A stretch of DNA of 64,000 bases from Dysgonomonas sp. BGC7 (GCF_001261735.1 NZ_CVRP01000009.1:248001-312000); one strand, 5' to 3'. Counted from the first letter of the stretch, positions 54,684 to 64,000 are shown. Translations and numbers: made by a program. Notes: generated by a model from the letters alone, not told the origin.

Positions 54684-55788
54684 TATATATCCCAAGCTAA
54701 TTCTTGATGCCTTACGCAATGTTCGTTATCCCGGTACCGGAAAAGATATTGTAGAAATGGGCATGGTTTCCGATGATATACATATCAACGGAATGAAAGT
54801 AAATCTTTCTATATTGTTTGAAAAACCTAACGATCCGTTTATCAAATCTGTGATTAAGGCAGCTGAAACAGCGATTCTTACCTACGCAGACCCTAATATA
54901 GAAATAAAAGGCAACATAGAGGCAAAAACAACACAGCCGGAACAGCCGAAATCAGCAAAGTTATTGTCTGATGTGAAGAATATAATTGCAATATCTTCAG
55001 GAAAAGGCGGTGTTGGTAAAAGCACGGTCTCGGTTAACCTAGCTGTTGCTCTTGCCAAGAAAGGTTATAGAGTAGGGCTGCTTGATGCGGATATCTTCGG
55101 ACCATCACTTCCTAAGATGTTCGACGAAGAAGAAGCACATCCCTACCTCGAACCCATTGATGGAAAGGAATATATTATTCCTGTAGAAAAGTATGGGGTA
55201 AAGATGCTCTCTATTGGTTTCTTTGTAAACAAAAACGATGCTGTCGTTTGGCGTGGTGCTATGGCAGGCAATGCTCTTAAGCAGTTGATCGCTGATGCTA
55301 ACTGGGGTGAATTAGACTATTTTTTAATAGATTTTCCACCGGGAACAAGCGATATACACCTCACTTTGGTGCAGACACTGGCGATAACAGGAGCAGTGGT
55401 CGTGAGTACACCACAACAAGTAGCATTGGCAGATGCACGTAAGGGTATAAATATGTTTACTAACGATAAAGTTAGCGTTCCTATACTTGGGCTTGTAGAA
55501 AATATGGCATGGTTTACTCCTGCCGAACTTCCGGAAAATAAGTACTATATTTTTGGAAAGGATGGAGCTAAAGAATTGGCCGAAGAGATGGGAGTCCCTT
55601 TGCTGGGGCAGATACCAATCGTGCAAAGTATATGTGAAGGAGGAGATAAAGGTGTGCCTGTAGCTCTTAACGAGAATACGATAACGGGCATGGCATTTGA
55701 TCATCTTGCAGATAATTTTGTAGCTTCTCTGGAAAAGCGGAATGAAGAGTTAGCTCCTACTCAAAAAGTGGAGGTACATAATAAATAG
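54676..55788 (+). CDS. Mrp/NBP35 family iron-sulfur carrier ATPase
   Basis: 370 residues from ATG 54676. An N-terminal DUF59/MIP18-like domain ([20 protein letters not shown]) is followed by the P-loop ATPase with the deviant Walker [11 protein letters not shown] at about 107-116 and [13 protein letters not shown]. The CxxC cluster-binding pair near the C-terminus of many Mrp proteins is absent here; the segment is [20 protein letters not shown], as is common in Bacteroidota. It probably helps load iron-sulfur clusters on target proteins. It overlaps trmB by 8 bases. Confidence 0.92.
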   Translation: MANIYPKLILDALRNVRYPGTGKDIVEMGMVSDDIHINGMKVNLSILFEKPNDPFIKSVIKAAETAILTYADPNIEIKGNIEAKTTQPEQPKSAKLLSDVKNIIAISSGKGGVGKSTVSVNLAVALAKKGYRVGLLDADIFGPSLPKMFDEEEAHPYLEPIDGKEYIIPVEKYGVKMLSIGFFVNKNDAVVWRGAMAGNALKQLIADANWGELDYFLIDFPPGTSDIHLTLVQTLAITGAVVVSTPQQVALADARKGINMFTNDKVSVPILGLVENMAWFTPAELPENKYYIFGKDGAKELAEEMGVPLLGQIPIVQSICEGGDKGVPVALNENTITGMAFDHLADNFVASLEKRNEELAPTQKVEVHNK

Positions 55789-55814
55789 AAAGATATCATT
55801 GCATATATATGTAT

Positions 55815-55848
55815 AAAGCCCTATTTTTATAGGGCTTTATTGCTTTTA
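55815..55848 (+). terminator. Rho-independent terminator after the Mrp gene
   Basis: AAAGCCCTA (55815-55823) and TAGGGCTTT (55830-55838) form a perfect 9-base stem; ATTGCTTTT follows. Confidence 0.75.
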
Positions 55849-55886
55849 TCTTTACATCCTATATTTTCCCCTCTAAAGCAAACTAT

Positions 55887-56729
55887 ATGAACAATCAGAG
55901 AATGAAGAATCTTATACTAACTCCGTATTTTATTTGCGGGCTTCTTGTGCTTGTCTTAAACGATTTCTATCTTAAGCATGAATATGGGAATTTTATGACA
56001 GGAAAGCTTTCTGATTTTGCAGGGCTGCTCATCTTTCCTCTGTTTATTGCTACTATATTACCTAAAACAAAAAAGTATATTTCACTGATTACAGGTATAG
56101 GCTTCTTCATTTGGAAATTGCCACTATTTACACCTGTCATCGATTTGATAAATCAAGTGCCGTTTATTTCAATTTATAGAGTGATAGATTATTCAGACTA
56201 CATAGCCTTGCTTATATTACCTATAAGTCATTATCTTATAAATAGAAAAGAGGATGAGGCTATTATAGAACATAGTTCCTTGAAGGAGGTGTCGAGGTAT
56301 GTATTGCTGGGTACTGCTTTCTTTGCATTTTGCGCAACATCTATGCGTCCTTTAATGGAAATACCAAAAGGGACAATATATATAGGTGAGTCCTATAATA
56401 TAAAACTACCGAAGGACTCAGTGATTAGTTCAATCAAATTACTTGGCTATAATTGCGATTTTTATAAAGTAGACTCTATTTCTTATCGTAGTGAGAGTTA
56501 TTATCAAACAGATAATATAATTCGCCGTTACAATGATACTATCATATTTGATACTATTGCAAATGTGAAATATCAATTAATGGAGATAAACCCTAATAAA
56601 ACCAAACTCACAATAATTAATGTGACTCTATCGAGAAAGGGACAGATTCAAGATTGGAAAGAGCTCAGGTCTTTAAGTAAGCGTTACGATGAATGGCTAA
56701 AAGATAACCTTATCGAAAAAATAAAATGA
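55887..56729 (+). CDS. Hypothetical membrane protein
   Basis: 280 residues; a start at codon 6 (MKNLILTPYF) is also possible. The first half has three to four membrane helices (TPYFICGLLVLVLNDFYL, then LLIFPLFIATIL), and a further helix near residue 150 (YVLLGTAFFAFCATSM). The remaining 120 residues appear to be an extracytoplasmic beta-rich domain. I do not recognise a family. It is a single gene between the Mrp terminator and folD. Confidence 0.65.
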   Translation: MNNQRMKNLILTPYFICGLLVLVLNDFYLKHEYGNFMTGKLSDFAGLLIFPLFIATILPKTKKYISLITGIGFFIWKLPLFTPVIDLINQVPFISIYRVIDYSDYIALLILPISHYLINRKEDEAIIEHSSLKEVSRYVLLGTAFFAFCATSMRPLMEIPKGTIYIGESYNIKLPKDSVISSIKLLGYNCDFYKVDSISYRSESYYQTDNIIRRYNDTIIFDTIANVKYQLMEINPNKTKLTIINVTLSRKGQIQDWKELRSLSKRYDEWLKDNLIEKIK

Positions 56730-56787
56730 TGAGGCTACGGGAGGTAAGAATACCAGCTTAAAGTATAATAACCCTCTTATTATTTCG

Positions 56788-56795
56788 TATCTTTG
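56788..56795 (+). promoter_or_regulatory. -7 box of folD
   Basis: TATCTTTG matches TAnnTTTG, 39 bases before the folD ATG. Confidence 0.6.
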
Positions 56796-56834
56796 CCTTG
56801 TGTAATATCAGTTTTAATCTAATAATCTACTTAT

Positions 56835-57716
56835 ATGCAGCTAATTGACGGAAAAGCCATTTCGGCGCAGATAAAAAAAGAAATAGCAGAAGAAGTTTCT
56901 CAAATAAAGGCAGCCGGAGAGAAAACTCCACATCTGGCTGCAATTCTTGTAGGACACGATGGGGGAAGCGAAACTTATGTTGCCAGTAAAGTGCACACCT
57001 GTGAAGAAGTTGGTTTTAAATCGTCTCTAATTCGTTTCGAAGATAATGTAAGCGAAGAAGAGTTGTTGGCTTGTGTCGACCGCTTAAATAAAGATGCTGA
57101 TGTAGATGGTTTTATTGTTCAGTTACCTTTGCCAAAGCATATATCGGAGCAAAAAGTTATTGAAGCCATTGATTACAGAAAGGATGTAGATGGTTTTCAT
57201 CCTATAAATGTAGGACGTATGTCAATAGGCTTACCTTGTTTTGTCTCTGCTACTCCTGCGGGCATTCTCGAACTGCTCAAACGTTATGAAATTCCTACAC
57301 AAGGTAAACACTGTGTGGTTCTTGGGCGAAGCAATATTGTAGGCAAACCGATGGCAAATCTTATGATGCAAAAAGGATATCCGGGAGATGCAACAGTTAC
57401 TGTTTGCCATAGTAAAACTCCTGATATTAAGGATATTTGTCGTAGTGCAGATATTATTATTGCAGCATTAGGGGTTCCCGAATTTTTGAAGGGAGATATG
57501 GTAAAAGAAGGAGTTGTGGTCATAGACGTAGGTACTACCCGTGTGCCTTCTACTGAAACAAAATCAGGGTTTAAGCTGAAAGGCGATGTTGCTTTCGATG
57601 AGGTAGCTCCTAAAGCTTCTTATATAACCCCTGTACCGGGAGGGGTGGGGCCTATGACGATTATCTCTTTGATGAGAAATACATTGCTAGCTGGTAAAAA
57701 AGAAATATACAAATAA
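56835..57716 (+). CDS. folD: Bifunctional methylene-THF dehydrogenase/methenyl-THF cyclohydrolase FolD
   Basis: 293 residues, normal length. Motifs: [19 protein letters not shown] with the catalytic Lys, [14 protein letters not shown], the cofactor motif [14 protein letters not shown] and the C-terminal [11 protein letters not shown]. It interconverts methylene-, methenyl- and 10-formyl-tetrahydrofolate for purine synthesis and one-carbon flow. It is monocistronic, with a -7 box upstream and a terminator downstream. Confidence 0.97.
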   Translation: MQLIDGKAISAQIKKEIAEEVSQIKAAGEKTPHLAAILVGHDGGSETYVASKVHTCEEVGFKSSLIRFEDNVSEEELLACVDRLNKDADVDGFIVQLPLPKHISEQKVIEAIDYRKDVDGFHPINVGRMSIGLPCFVSATPAGILELLKRYEIPTQGKHCVVLGRSNIVGKPMANLMMQKGYPGDATVTVCHSKTPDIKDICRSADIIIAALGVPEFLKGDMVKEGVVVIDVGTTRVPSTETKSGFKLKGDVAFDEVAPKASYITPVPGGVGPMTIISLMRNTLLAGKKEIYK

Positions 57717-57726
57717 CCTTACATAT

Positions 57727-57769
57727 AAAGCCTCTTGGATAAATATTGTTCAGGAGGTTTTCTTTTTTT
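57727..57769 (+). terminator. Terminator after folD
   Basis: AAAGCCTC (57727-57734) pairs with GAGGTTTT (57754-57761), followed by C and seven T residues; it reaches the end of the convergent gene. Confidence 0.7.
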
Positions 57770-58724
57770 ATAACATAGATTCTACTATTTGGCGTTGATT
57801 CTGAAAATATTCTTTCCGTAACAACTCTCCCGACACCGAGATTAAGGACGAGAATCTGATTAATGCCTTAATCCATGACTTGTGTTTCTCACATATTTCG
57901 GGATTTATACATGATAAATGATCGACGCAATATACACCTACCGATGAGGCTTTTAAATTGGCTCCTTCAACATATGTATAAGTGCAGTCGAATGAAATAT
58001 GGCATATGTAAATATCAATTTTTTTCTTGTGAATGGTAAGGCCGGTCGAAGCACACTTTTCCAAGTCATTTATCATCAATAAAATATCTCTTTTTATGTG
58101 AGCAATATCTTCATGGGTAATAATTCCTAATGTGTGGAAATATTTTGCTATCTCAATATAATCTATAAATGCTTTTTTATCCAGAATTACTATCGAGTCG
58201 ATAGTCTGCATACTTGAAGCTGCCTTTTTCTGAATAGAAAATAATTCTTCAGGTATTTCTATGCTAAGCAGTTCTTTGGGAGTTATTCCGTTGTTGAGTT
58301 GATAGAGTAGAACGTAAATGTATATTCTGGAAAGAGATGCATACTTGAATATAAACTCTTGAGGTAATGCTCTGTATGCTCGGCACGAAAAGCTCTTTGG
58401 GTCTTTTCTTACAGCCTCCATCGCCTTTATTATTTGTGTTATCATTCGATGATATCCCTTTACTGGATCTTCGTTGTGGGCAGCATTCAGATGGAAAGTG
58501 AATATGTCCTCTTGTTTTGTCCCCGACAGGATATCTAATGAGATACCTAATTTTCTAGAGATTTCCACAGCTTCTTCCAGGGAGAAAGGTATTTCACCTC
58601 TTAATCGACGATATGCAGCTTCTTTACCAATAGATATAATTTCCATTAATAAAGCTACAGTTTCTCCTTTGCGGGGAGTTACACTTTTCAATTTCTTTAT
58701 TAAATCTTCATTTATGGAGTTCAT
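57768..58724 (-). CDS. Putative HTH-containing regulator, Bacteroidota-specific
   Basis: 318 residues from ATG 58724 (ATG 58757 is the longer choice). The N-terminal 70 residues look like an Xre-type helix-turn-helix: LLMEIISIGKEAAYRRLRGE, then FSLEEAVEISRKLGISLD. The rest is helical and unrecognised, with three Cys-containing segments (CASTGLTIHKKKIDIYICHI). The design, a small HTH followed by a long helical domain, recurs in Bacteroidota proteins of unknown role. It may regulate genes from a sensor domain, but this is not shown. Confidence 0.6.
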   Translation of the reverse strand: MNSINEDLIKKLKSVTPRKGETVALLMEIISIGKEAAYRRLRGEIPFSLEEAVEISRKLGISLDILSGTKQEDIFTFHLNAAHNEDPVKGYHRMITQIIKAMEAVRKDPKSFSCRAYRALPQEFIFKYASLSRIYIYVLLYQLNNGITPKELLSIEIPEELFSIQKKAASSMQTIDSIVILDKKAFIDYIEIAKYFHTLGIITHEDIAHIKRDILLMINDLEKCASTGLTIHKKKIDIYICHISFDCTYTYVEGANLKASSVGVYCVDHLSCINPEICEKHKSWIKALIRFSSLISVSGELLRKEYFQNQRQIVESML

Positions 58725-58768
58725 GCTTGCATAAGATTTTAGGACTATATCATTCAAACAATAAACGG

Positions 58769-58810
58769 CAACTCCGATGGTAAGAGTATTTAACTCTGTT
58801 ATCGGAGTTG
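58769..58810. other. Long hairpin between exbD and the HTH gene
   Basis: CAACTCCGAT (58769-58778) and ATCGGAGTTG (58801-58810) are perfect 10-base arms, with an inner AGAGT/ACTCT stem. TCTTTT follows on the plus strand only, so it suits plus-strand termination better than termination of exbD; it may instead be a leader structure of the HTH gene. Confidence 0.55.
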
Positions 58811-58891
58811 TCTTTTATAGAAGATAAAAGTAGTTATTATTGTTTGATAAACAAATCCTAATATCAGGCAAAGCCCTAAAGAAGTCCTTCC

Positions 58892-59518
58892 TTATTCAGC
58901 CATAGCAGTCAATGTTCCTTTGCTTTTTAGATTCTCCATTAAGAATTTATCTCCATCTTCCAGATCTACTATTGCATATTTGCCTACACCACATATTTGC
59001 ATTTCGTCTAATACATCTACCAGATTTTTGAAGTTCGATTCTTTTGTTGGTTTTATAAGAACTATAGCCCCATCTTTAGATCTGTTTACTTCTGCCAGCT
59101 TCATTTTAAAAGACTCTTCTGATATCTCTTTCCTGAACCGTTTTGTTTTCAGGTCTTTTATTTTGGCGTAGTTAGCAGTGTTTTTATCAATAAGCATATC
59201 CCGTAATCCCACTGTATTTGTTTCTTTCAGAGAAGCATAGTCTTCATAGTTAGCTTTTCCTTCATAATAGTAAACTTTATCATGTTCTCCTAAGATTACA
59301 GTAACAGACTTCTTGTCCGATATTTTTTCTTTTGTATCGGAATCGGCCGGCATAGCTACATCCATTACTTGAGGAATACTAAGTGTTGTACAGAACATGA
59401 AAAATGTAATTAACAACATATTCATATCCACCATCGGAGTAAAATCGACTCTTAAAGTTTGTCGTTGTGGTTTGCCTTTTTTGCCATCGTTGCCACTATT
59501 AGTATCTATGTTAGCCAT
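58892..59518 (-). CDS. ExbD/TolR-family biopolymer transport protein
   Basis: 208 residues. A basic N-terminus (KKGKPQRQTLRVDFTPMVDMN) leads into the single membrane helix MLLITFFMFCTTLSIPQVM; the conserved Asp of the proton path is in FTPMVDMN. A periplasmic domain follows. ExbD works with ExbB to energise TonB for transporters such as SusC. No exbB or second exbD is adjacent, which is unusual, so its partner must be encoded elsewhere. Confidence 0.85.
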   Translation of the reverse strand: MANIDTNSGNDGKKGKPQRQTLRVDFTPMVDMNMLLITFFMFCTTLSIPQVMDVAMPADSDTKEKISDKKSVTVILGEHDKVYYYEGKANYEDYASLKETNTVGLRDMLIDKNTANYAKIKDLKTKRFRKEISEESFKMKLAEVNRSKDGAIVLIKPTKESNFKNLVDVLDEMQICGVGKYAIVDLEDGDKFLMENLKSKGTLTAMAE

Positions 59519-59593
59519 GATGTTTGATTTTTAATGGTTAAACTTCTGTTTTTACTCTATAGAGATAAAGTTTGTGGAAATTCCATAAATCAA

Positions 59594-59624
59594 TTGTGCT
59601 TTTTTTAAGGAACAGTTATCTTTG
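59594..59624 (+). promoter_or_regulatory. Promoter of the LTA-synthase-family gene
   Basis: TTG at 59594-59596 and TATCTTTG at 59617-59624 have a 20-base spacer, fitting the -33/-7 pattern. Confidence 0.6.
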
Positions 59625-59651
59625 TCGCTCATTCTTTAGCTGTTGCACTGT

Positions 59652-61460
59652 ATGAAACATAGGTTATATCTGTTTGTAAGTATCTTTCTGTATTTTATTC
59701 TCATCTTTTTTGTAGGGAAAATAATCTTTATGCTGGTTAATGGTAGTGGTGATGGAATTATGAATATACCTGCTATCCTTTATCATGGTTTGCCTCTCGA
59801 TTTGTCTATGAGCGGATATCTGACTATTATTCCTGCATTGATACTGATAGCTTCTATCTGGTTGAAATCTGAATTTGTAGCCCGGATATTTAATGTATAT
59901 TATATCATCATATTACTTTCAATTGCTATTGTTACGGTTGTAGACATTGTTGTATATCCATATTGGGGATTTCATTTCGATTCTACAGTATTCCTCTATC
60001 TGCAAAAGCCTAAAGAAACTTTTGCCAGTGCTTCGGTTTTAGAAATGTTTGTAGGTCTGTTTAGTATATTGCTGTTCTTTTTTGTTGCCTATTTAGGTTA
60101 TATATATGCTATACGTAAGCAGGTAATCAAGCTTGAAATACCTAAATCTATCTGGAAAACGTCAGTCATTTTACTTCTGCTTGCAGGTGCATTATTCCTT
60201 CCTATCCGAGGTGGTGTTACGGTGTCTACTATGAATGTGGGGAAAGCATATTTTAGTGATAACATGTTTCTTAACCATGCTGCAATCAATCCTGAATTCA
60301 ATTTGATGTATTCATTCTTCAAATCGGATAATTTTGCCTCACAGTATCAGTTTTTCGATAAAGCGGAAGCCTCTGTCCTATTCGATAGTATAATGTATCA
60401 GCCTGAGAGTGATAGTGTCCAGCATTTATTGAATACCAACCGTCCCAATATTATATTCTTCATTTTAGAGAGTTTCTCTGCTAATGTAGCTTTAGATTCT
60501 ATCGTTGCACCTAATATGAGCCGTTTTGCAAAAGAGGGAATTTTATTTAGCAACTTCTATGCAAATAGTTTTCGCACCGACAGAGGGTTGGTTTCTATTC
60601 TTAGCGGCTATCCGGCACATCCTACTGTAGCTATAATGAAATATCCTCAGAAAACAGAGTCCTTGCCCACAATTCCTAAAGCACTAAAAGATACCGGATA
60701 TGGTTCTATGTCTTTCTATTATGGAGGAGATGCTGATTTTGCTAATATGCGCTCATACTTTGTAGGGGCTTGTGGAATTAGTGATGTGGTGTCTGATAAA
60801 GAATTTCCTTTAGCTCAGCGAATGACTAAATGGGGGGTGCCTGATGATCCGTTGCTCGAACGGGTTTATTCTGAAATTACAACCAAAGAGCAGTCTTTCC
60901 CTTTCTTCAAGCTGATACTGACTCTTAGTAGCCATGAACCCTTCGATGTACCTGTTACTCAGTTTGACGTTCCTTTTCTCAATGCAGTACATTATACCGA
61001 CAAATGCTTAGGTAGTTTTGTCGACAAACTACGGGTAACTCCTCTTTGGGATAACACATTGATTATTTTTGTTGCCGATCATGCTATGCAATCTTATCCT
61101 GTTGGTATTAAAAATAATGAACCCGAACGTTTTCGCATTCCTATGATATGGACAGGAGGTGCAGTGAAGCAACCTAAGAATATTTCAGATTTTGGTTCAC
61201 AGAAAGATATAGCGGCCAGTCTGCTTTCTCAGTTGGGAGTCAAATATCAAGACTTTAAGTTTAGTAAAGACTTACTTGGCGAAGGACGTAAGTTTGCTTT
61301 CTACTCTTATGTTAATGGTTTCACTATGACAGATTCTACCGGAACTGTGACCTATGACAACGATCGTCAGAGCATAATCCGTCAGTCGGGAAATCCGCAG
61401 TTGGAAAAAGATGCGAAAGCCTTCTTCCAAACCATGTATCTTGATTTGGGTAGTAGATAA
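59652..61460 (+). CDS. LTA synthase family membrane phosphotransferase (sulfatase-fold)
   Basis: 602 residues from ATG 59652 (ATG 59643 adds three residues). Five membrane helices occupy the first 190 residues. The extracytoplasmic domain has a sulfatase/alkaline-phosphatase fold: NIIFFILESFSANVA, then the nucleophile-region NSFRTDRGLVSILSGYP with a likely catalytic Thr, SSHEPFDVP and the metal-binding VADHAMQSYP. Relatives transfer phosphoglycerol or phosphoethanolamine from a phospholipid to a glycan. In a Gram-negative the product is more likely a decorated envelope glycan than lipoteichoic acid. It is divergent from exbD. Confidence 0.85.
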   Translation: MKHRLYLFVSIFLYFILIFFVGKIIFMLVNGSGDGIMNIPAILYHGLPLDLSMSGYLTIIPALILIASIWLKSEFVARIFNVYYIIILLSIAIVTVVDIVVYPYWGFHFDSTVFLYLQKPKETFASASVLEMFVGLFSILLFFFVAYLGYIYAIRKQVIKLEIPKSIWKTSVILLLLAGALFLPIRGGVTVSTMNVGKAYFSDNMFLNHAAINPEFNLMYSFFKSDNFASQYQFFDKAEASVLFDSIMYQPESDSVQHLLNTNRPNIIFFILESFSANVALDSIVAPNMSRFAKEGILFSNFYANSFRTDRGLVSILSGYPAHPTVAIMKYPQKTESLPTIPKALKDTGYGSMSFYYGGDADFANMRSYFVGACGISDVVSDKEFPLAQRMTKWGVPDDPLLERVYSEITTKEQSFPFFKLILTLSSHEPFDVPVTQFDVPFLNAVHYTDKCLGSFVDKLRVTPLWDNTLIIFVADHAMQSYPVGIKNNEPERFRIPMIWTGGAVKQPKNISDFGSQKDIAASLLSQLGVKYQDFKFSKDLLGEGRKFAFYSYVNGFTMTDSTGTVTYDNDRQSIIRQSGNPQLEKDAKAFFQTMYLDLGSR

Positions 61461-61612
61461 CCAATTGTTAAAACAGGGTGACAAACATGACACTTTTTGT
61501 CCATTTTTCTATTGTTGCTTTATTATCTATTCGTTTTTTCTCTTTATAGATAAAAGTGTTTTTTATTACATTAAAAATAGTGTAACTTTTTTTTCTTCTC
61601 GAAATAAGGTCG

Positions 61613-61620
61613 TACTTTTG
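61613..61620 (+). promoter_or_regulatory. -7 box of tyrS
   Basis: TACTTTTG matches TAnnTTTG, 45 bases before the ATG at 61666. The same octamer serves the tRNA-Gln gene. Confidence 0.6.
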
Positions 61621-61665
61621 CACACTAAATAAAATTGTATTTCGTAGTATTAATAAACCAATTCA

Positions 61666-62958
61666 ATGAATTTTGTTGAAGAACTGAGATGGAGAGGTAT
61701 GATTCAGGAAATCATGCCGGGTACGGAAGAACAACTGCAAAAAGAACTGACTTCAGGCTATGTAGGTATTGATCCTACTGCCGACTCATTGCATATAGGC
61801 CATTTGGTAAGTGTGATGATATTGAAGCACTTTCAGCGTGCAGGACATCGTCCGATAGCCCTTGTCGGCGGAGCAACAGGAATGATCGGTGACCCTTCGA
61901 TGAAGTCTGCCGAGCGTAACTTGTTGGACGAAGCAACTCTTCGCCACAATCAGGAATCGATAAAGAAGCAACTTGCTAAATTTCTCGATTTCGAGTCTGA
62001 TAAACCAAATGCTGCTGTATTGGTGAACAACTACGACTGGATGAAAGATTTTTCTTTTCTAGACTTTATTCGCGATGTAGGCAAACATATTACTGTAAAC
62101 TACATGATGGCTAAAGATTCGGTAAAGAAACGCCTGAGTGGCGAAGCTTCGGAAGGTATGTCGTTCACTGAGTTTTCTTATCAGCTGATGCAGGCTTATG
62201 ATTATCTCCACTTATATCAAACACACGGAGTACGCATTCAGATGGGTGGTTCTGACCAATGGGGCAATATTACTACAGGTACAGAGCTCATACGCCGTAC
62301 AGTAGGAGGCGAAGCTTTTGCTTTGGTTTGTCCGCTGATAAAGAAAGCAGATGGTACTAAATTCGGAAAAACCGAATCGGGTAATGTGTGGCTCGAAAGA
62401 CGCTATACTTCTCCTTATAAATTTTACCAATTCTGGCTGAATGTGAGCGATGAAGATGCAGAAAAATATATCAAAATATTTACTGCTCTTAGCAAAGAAG
62501 AAATAGAAGCGCTTGTGGAAGAGCAAAAGGCTGCACCACATCTTCGTCCGTTACAAAAACGCCTTGCAAAAGAAGTTACAGAAATGGTTCACTCCGTAGA
62601 GGATTACGAACAGGCGGTGGAAGCATCAAATATATTATTTGGAAATTCGACAGCGGATGCTCTGAAAAAGCTTGATGAAGAAACTTTCTTACAAGTGTTT
62701 GAAGGTGTACCTTCTTTCGAAGTTGCAAAGAGTGATTTGGAGGTCGGTATAAAAGCTGTGGATCTACTTACCGATAATGCTGCCGTATTCCCTTCGAAAG
62801 GAGAGATGCGCAAGACTGTGCAAGCCGGAGGAGTAATGATAAACAAAGAGAAACTGGCTAGCTTCGATGTTGAGATCAATGCTTCGTCCCTTATTGCTGG
62901 AAAATATATTATCGCACAAAAAGGAAAGAAAAACTATTTCTTATTGATAGTAAAATAA
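61666..62958 (+). CDS. tyrS: Tyrosyl-tRNA synthetase
   Basis: 430 residues, normal length. The class I signature HIGH is at 43-46 and the KMSKS-like loop is KFGKT at 232-236. The catalytic domain is followed by a linker and a C-terminal S4 RNA-binding domain ([19 protein letters not shown]). It charges tRNA-Tyr. The next unit is the tRNA-Gln gene, with its own promoter 9 bases after the stop. Confidence 0.97.
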   Translation: MNFVEELRWRGMIQEIMPGTEEQLQKELTSGYVGIDPTADSLHIGHLVSVMILKHFQRAGHRPIALVGGATGMIGDPSMKSAERNLLDEATLRHNQESIKKQLAKFLDFESDKPNAAVLVNNYDWMKDFSFLDFIRDVGKHITVNYMMAKDSVKKRLSGEASEGMSFTEFSYQLMQAYDYLHLYQTHGVRIQMGGSDQWGNITTGTELIRRTVGGEAFALVCPLIKKADGTKFGKTESGNVWLERRYTSPYKFYQFWLNVSDEDAEKYIKIFTALSKEEIEALVEEQKAAPHLRPLQKRLAKEVTEMVHSVEDYEQAVEASNILFGNSTADALKKLDEETFLQVFEGVPSFEVAKSDLEVGIKAVDLLTDNAAVFPSKGEMRKTVQAGGVMINKEKLASFDVEINASSLIAGKYIIAQKGKKNYFLLIVK

Positions 62959-62967
62959 AATTATTAT

Positions 62968-62975
62968 TACTTTTG
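62968..62975 (+). promoter_or_regulatory. -7 box of the tRNA-Gln gene
   Basis: TACTTTTG, with a TTG at 62944-62946 giving a 21-base spacer. The tRNA starts 19 bases downstream. Confidence 0.65.
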
Positions 62976-62993
62976 CACCTGCAAAGGTAATAC

Positions 62994-63064
62994 TGTCTCA
63001 TGGTGTAATGGTAGCACTGCAGATTCTGGATCTGCCTGTCTAAGTTCGAATCTTAGTGAGACAA
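62994..63064 (+). tRNA. tRNA-Gln, anticodon CTG
   Basis: A complete cloverleaf of 71 bases: acceptor arms TGTCTCA and TGAGACA, a D arm containing AATGGTA, the anticodon stem GCAGA/TCTGC with loop TTCTGGA (anticodon CTG, reads CAG) and the T arm CTAAG-TTCGAAT-CTTAG. The discriminator base is A, and CCA is not encoded. It has its own promoter and terminator. Confidence 0.95.
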
Positions 63065-63077
63065 CTTTTATAATATG

Positions 63078-63117
63078 AATGATCTGTATGTTATGAGGCA
63101 TCAGATCATTTTTTTTG
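63078..63117 (+). terminator. Rho-independent terminator after tRNA-Gln
   Basis: AATGATCTG (63078-63086) pairs perfectly with CAGATCATT (63102-63110), followed by six more T residues. Confidence 0.85.
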
Positions 63118-63138
63118 CTTCAATAGGCTATTGAAAAT

Positions 63139-63912
63139 TCAGTCCTTAAAGTTGAAAATATCTTGTTCGTTTTCTAGCATATATTTCATGCATCGGTCAA
63201 ACTCTTTCTTAATGGTGAGATTGAGATGCTTACTCCATTCGGGGTTGTCTTCATATCTTAAAAATGCGAATAAAGCTAGACAATATGCCCATTCATCAAA
63301 TTTTAAGTATCCTGTGCTGTTATATCCCCATCTGTCACTCTGTTTGAAAAAATGAAATGAGGAATTTGCCGAAAATATTCCAAATCCAAAGAAAACAGTT
63401 GCCAAGTCTGTAAGGTATTCATCATTTTCGACTATTTTATCTTCTCCCAAAAGCTTGATGTGAGATAGTTCATGAGCAATTGTACCTATCAGGCTTTCCG
63501 GGTTGCTCAGGCACGTTTTATTTATTGATATCTCGTATTTTCCGTTCTCTTTTTTATCAAAATACAATCCGGCAGTATATTCTTGTTCTTCATCGTTTAC
63601 TAAGAATATAGGAGGTTCGCCTCCATTAGCACTAAACTCAGTCATCCCCTCTGTGTAAAAATCAAGTTCTATATCGTCGAAATTAATCTGCATATTTTCT
63701 GATACGATCTTCAAAGCTCTAATGGCAGTTTCTTCCGAGTCATCCCACTTTATAGGGAAATCCTTATCTGAAGGTGTGAAAACCTTTCTGGTGTCCATTG
63801 GTGGCTCGGGAAAGGCTCCATTTAGAAAAAGAATATTGTTTTCAAAGTATTTTCTTTGTTCATAGTCCAACGGTTCATATGCCTTTTTTGTTTTGAAGAT
63901 ATTTTTGAACAT
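63139..63912 (-). CDS. Hypothetical protein with an HExxH metalloprotease-like motif
   Basis: 257 residues, no signal peptide, so probably cytoplasmic. The central region has IGTIAHELSHIKLLGE, an HExxH zinc motif (HELSH), followed about 15 residues later by NDEYLTDLATVFFGFG whose Glu or Asp could be the third ligand. This is the arrangement of gluzincin or M48/M78-like peptidases. The rest, including SANGGEPPIFLV and the C-terminal helices, is not assigned. Similar proteins of unknown function occur in several phyla. A peptidase role is inference. Confidence 0.6.
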   Translation of the reverse strand: MFKNIFKTKKAYEPLDYEQRKYFENNILFLNGAFPEPPMDTRKVFTPSDKDFPIKWDDSEETAIRALKIVSENMQINFDDIELDFYTEGMTEFSANGGEPPIFLVNDEEQEYTAGLYFDKKENGKYEISINKTCLSNPESLIGTIAHELSHIKLLGEDKIVENDEYLTDLATVFFGFGIFSANSSFHFFKQSDRWGYNSTGYLKFDEWAYCLALFAFLRYEDNPEWSKHLNLTIKKEFDRCMKYMLENEQDIFNFKD

Positions 63913-64000
63913 AATATAATGATTTAGGTTATTCTGCTTCTTTCTAAATATAGTGTATTTCCTCTAATAGTGTAGTATAAGGCTATAAAAAATAAAGGCT

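Overview
The window comes from an AT-rich Bacteroidota chromosome, most likely order Bacteroidales and close to Dysgonomonas or a relative (inference from gene style; no 16S gene is present). Evidence for the phylum: a SusC/SusD pair, many lipoproteins with a Cys followed by acidic residues, a TlpA-type thioredoxin lipoprotein set, and several TAnnTTTG -7 promoter boxes typical of the Bacteroidota primary sigma factor. No rRNA, CRISPR array or complete insertion sequence was seen; one tRNA (Gln, anticodon CTG) is present.

Layout. 3-6489 (+): end of a surface-lipoprotein operon (PKD-like C-terminus, TlpA-like thioredoxin protein), then an M16 zinc peptidase and an alpha/beta hydrolase. 6486-17543: an accessory block of small, mostly unrelated genes (TetR, KAS III-like synthase, AraC, ketopantoate-reductase-like, HNH nuclease, HXXEE, YciI, GNAT, quinone-reductase-like, Crp/Fnr) containing three broken genes (aminotransferase, acetyltransferase, tautomerase) and ending in a tyrosine integrase that starts 174 bp beyond the conserved 3' end of mnmE. 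17717-24385: core genes (mnmE, lipase-like hydrolase, porin, sanA-like, nucleoside phosphorylase, alkyltransferase-like protein, rlmH). 24425-49789: a 25 kb, nearly all minus-strand region devoted to glycerophosphate compounds: two calcineurin-like phosphoesterases, two DUF5689 lipoproteins, SusD, SusC, GlpT, a GDPD lipoprotein, a divergent CocE-type esterase, glpC-glpB-glpA, glpF, glpK, glpD, and a divergent DeoR/GlpR regulator. 49945-63912: a beta-helix lipoprotein, ABC exporter, trmB, mrp, folD, a lone exbD, an LTA-synthase-family membrane enzyme, tyrS, tRNA-Gln and hypothetical genes.

The most interesting system is the 24-49 kb locus. It looks like an outer-membrane SusCD importer joined to surface/periplasmic phosphodiesterases, a GDPD, the G3P antiporter GlpT and the full glycerol/G3P catabolic set, under one GlpR-like repressor whose candidate operators (TTTCGAAAT/AACGAAT-type) recur in front of several of the operons. 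The inferred role is harvesting of glycerophosphodiesters or polyglycerolphosphate (phospholipid head groups or teichoic acids). Other notable signals are two matching 16-bp palindromes in front of tetR and the KAS III-like gene, an integrase sitting beside mnmE in the manner of SGI1, and a dispersed intergenic repeat with two copies by mnmE and one inside the glp operon.
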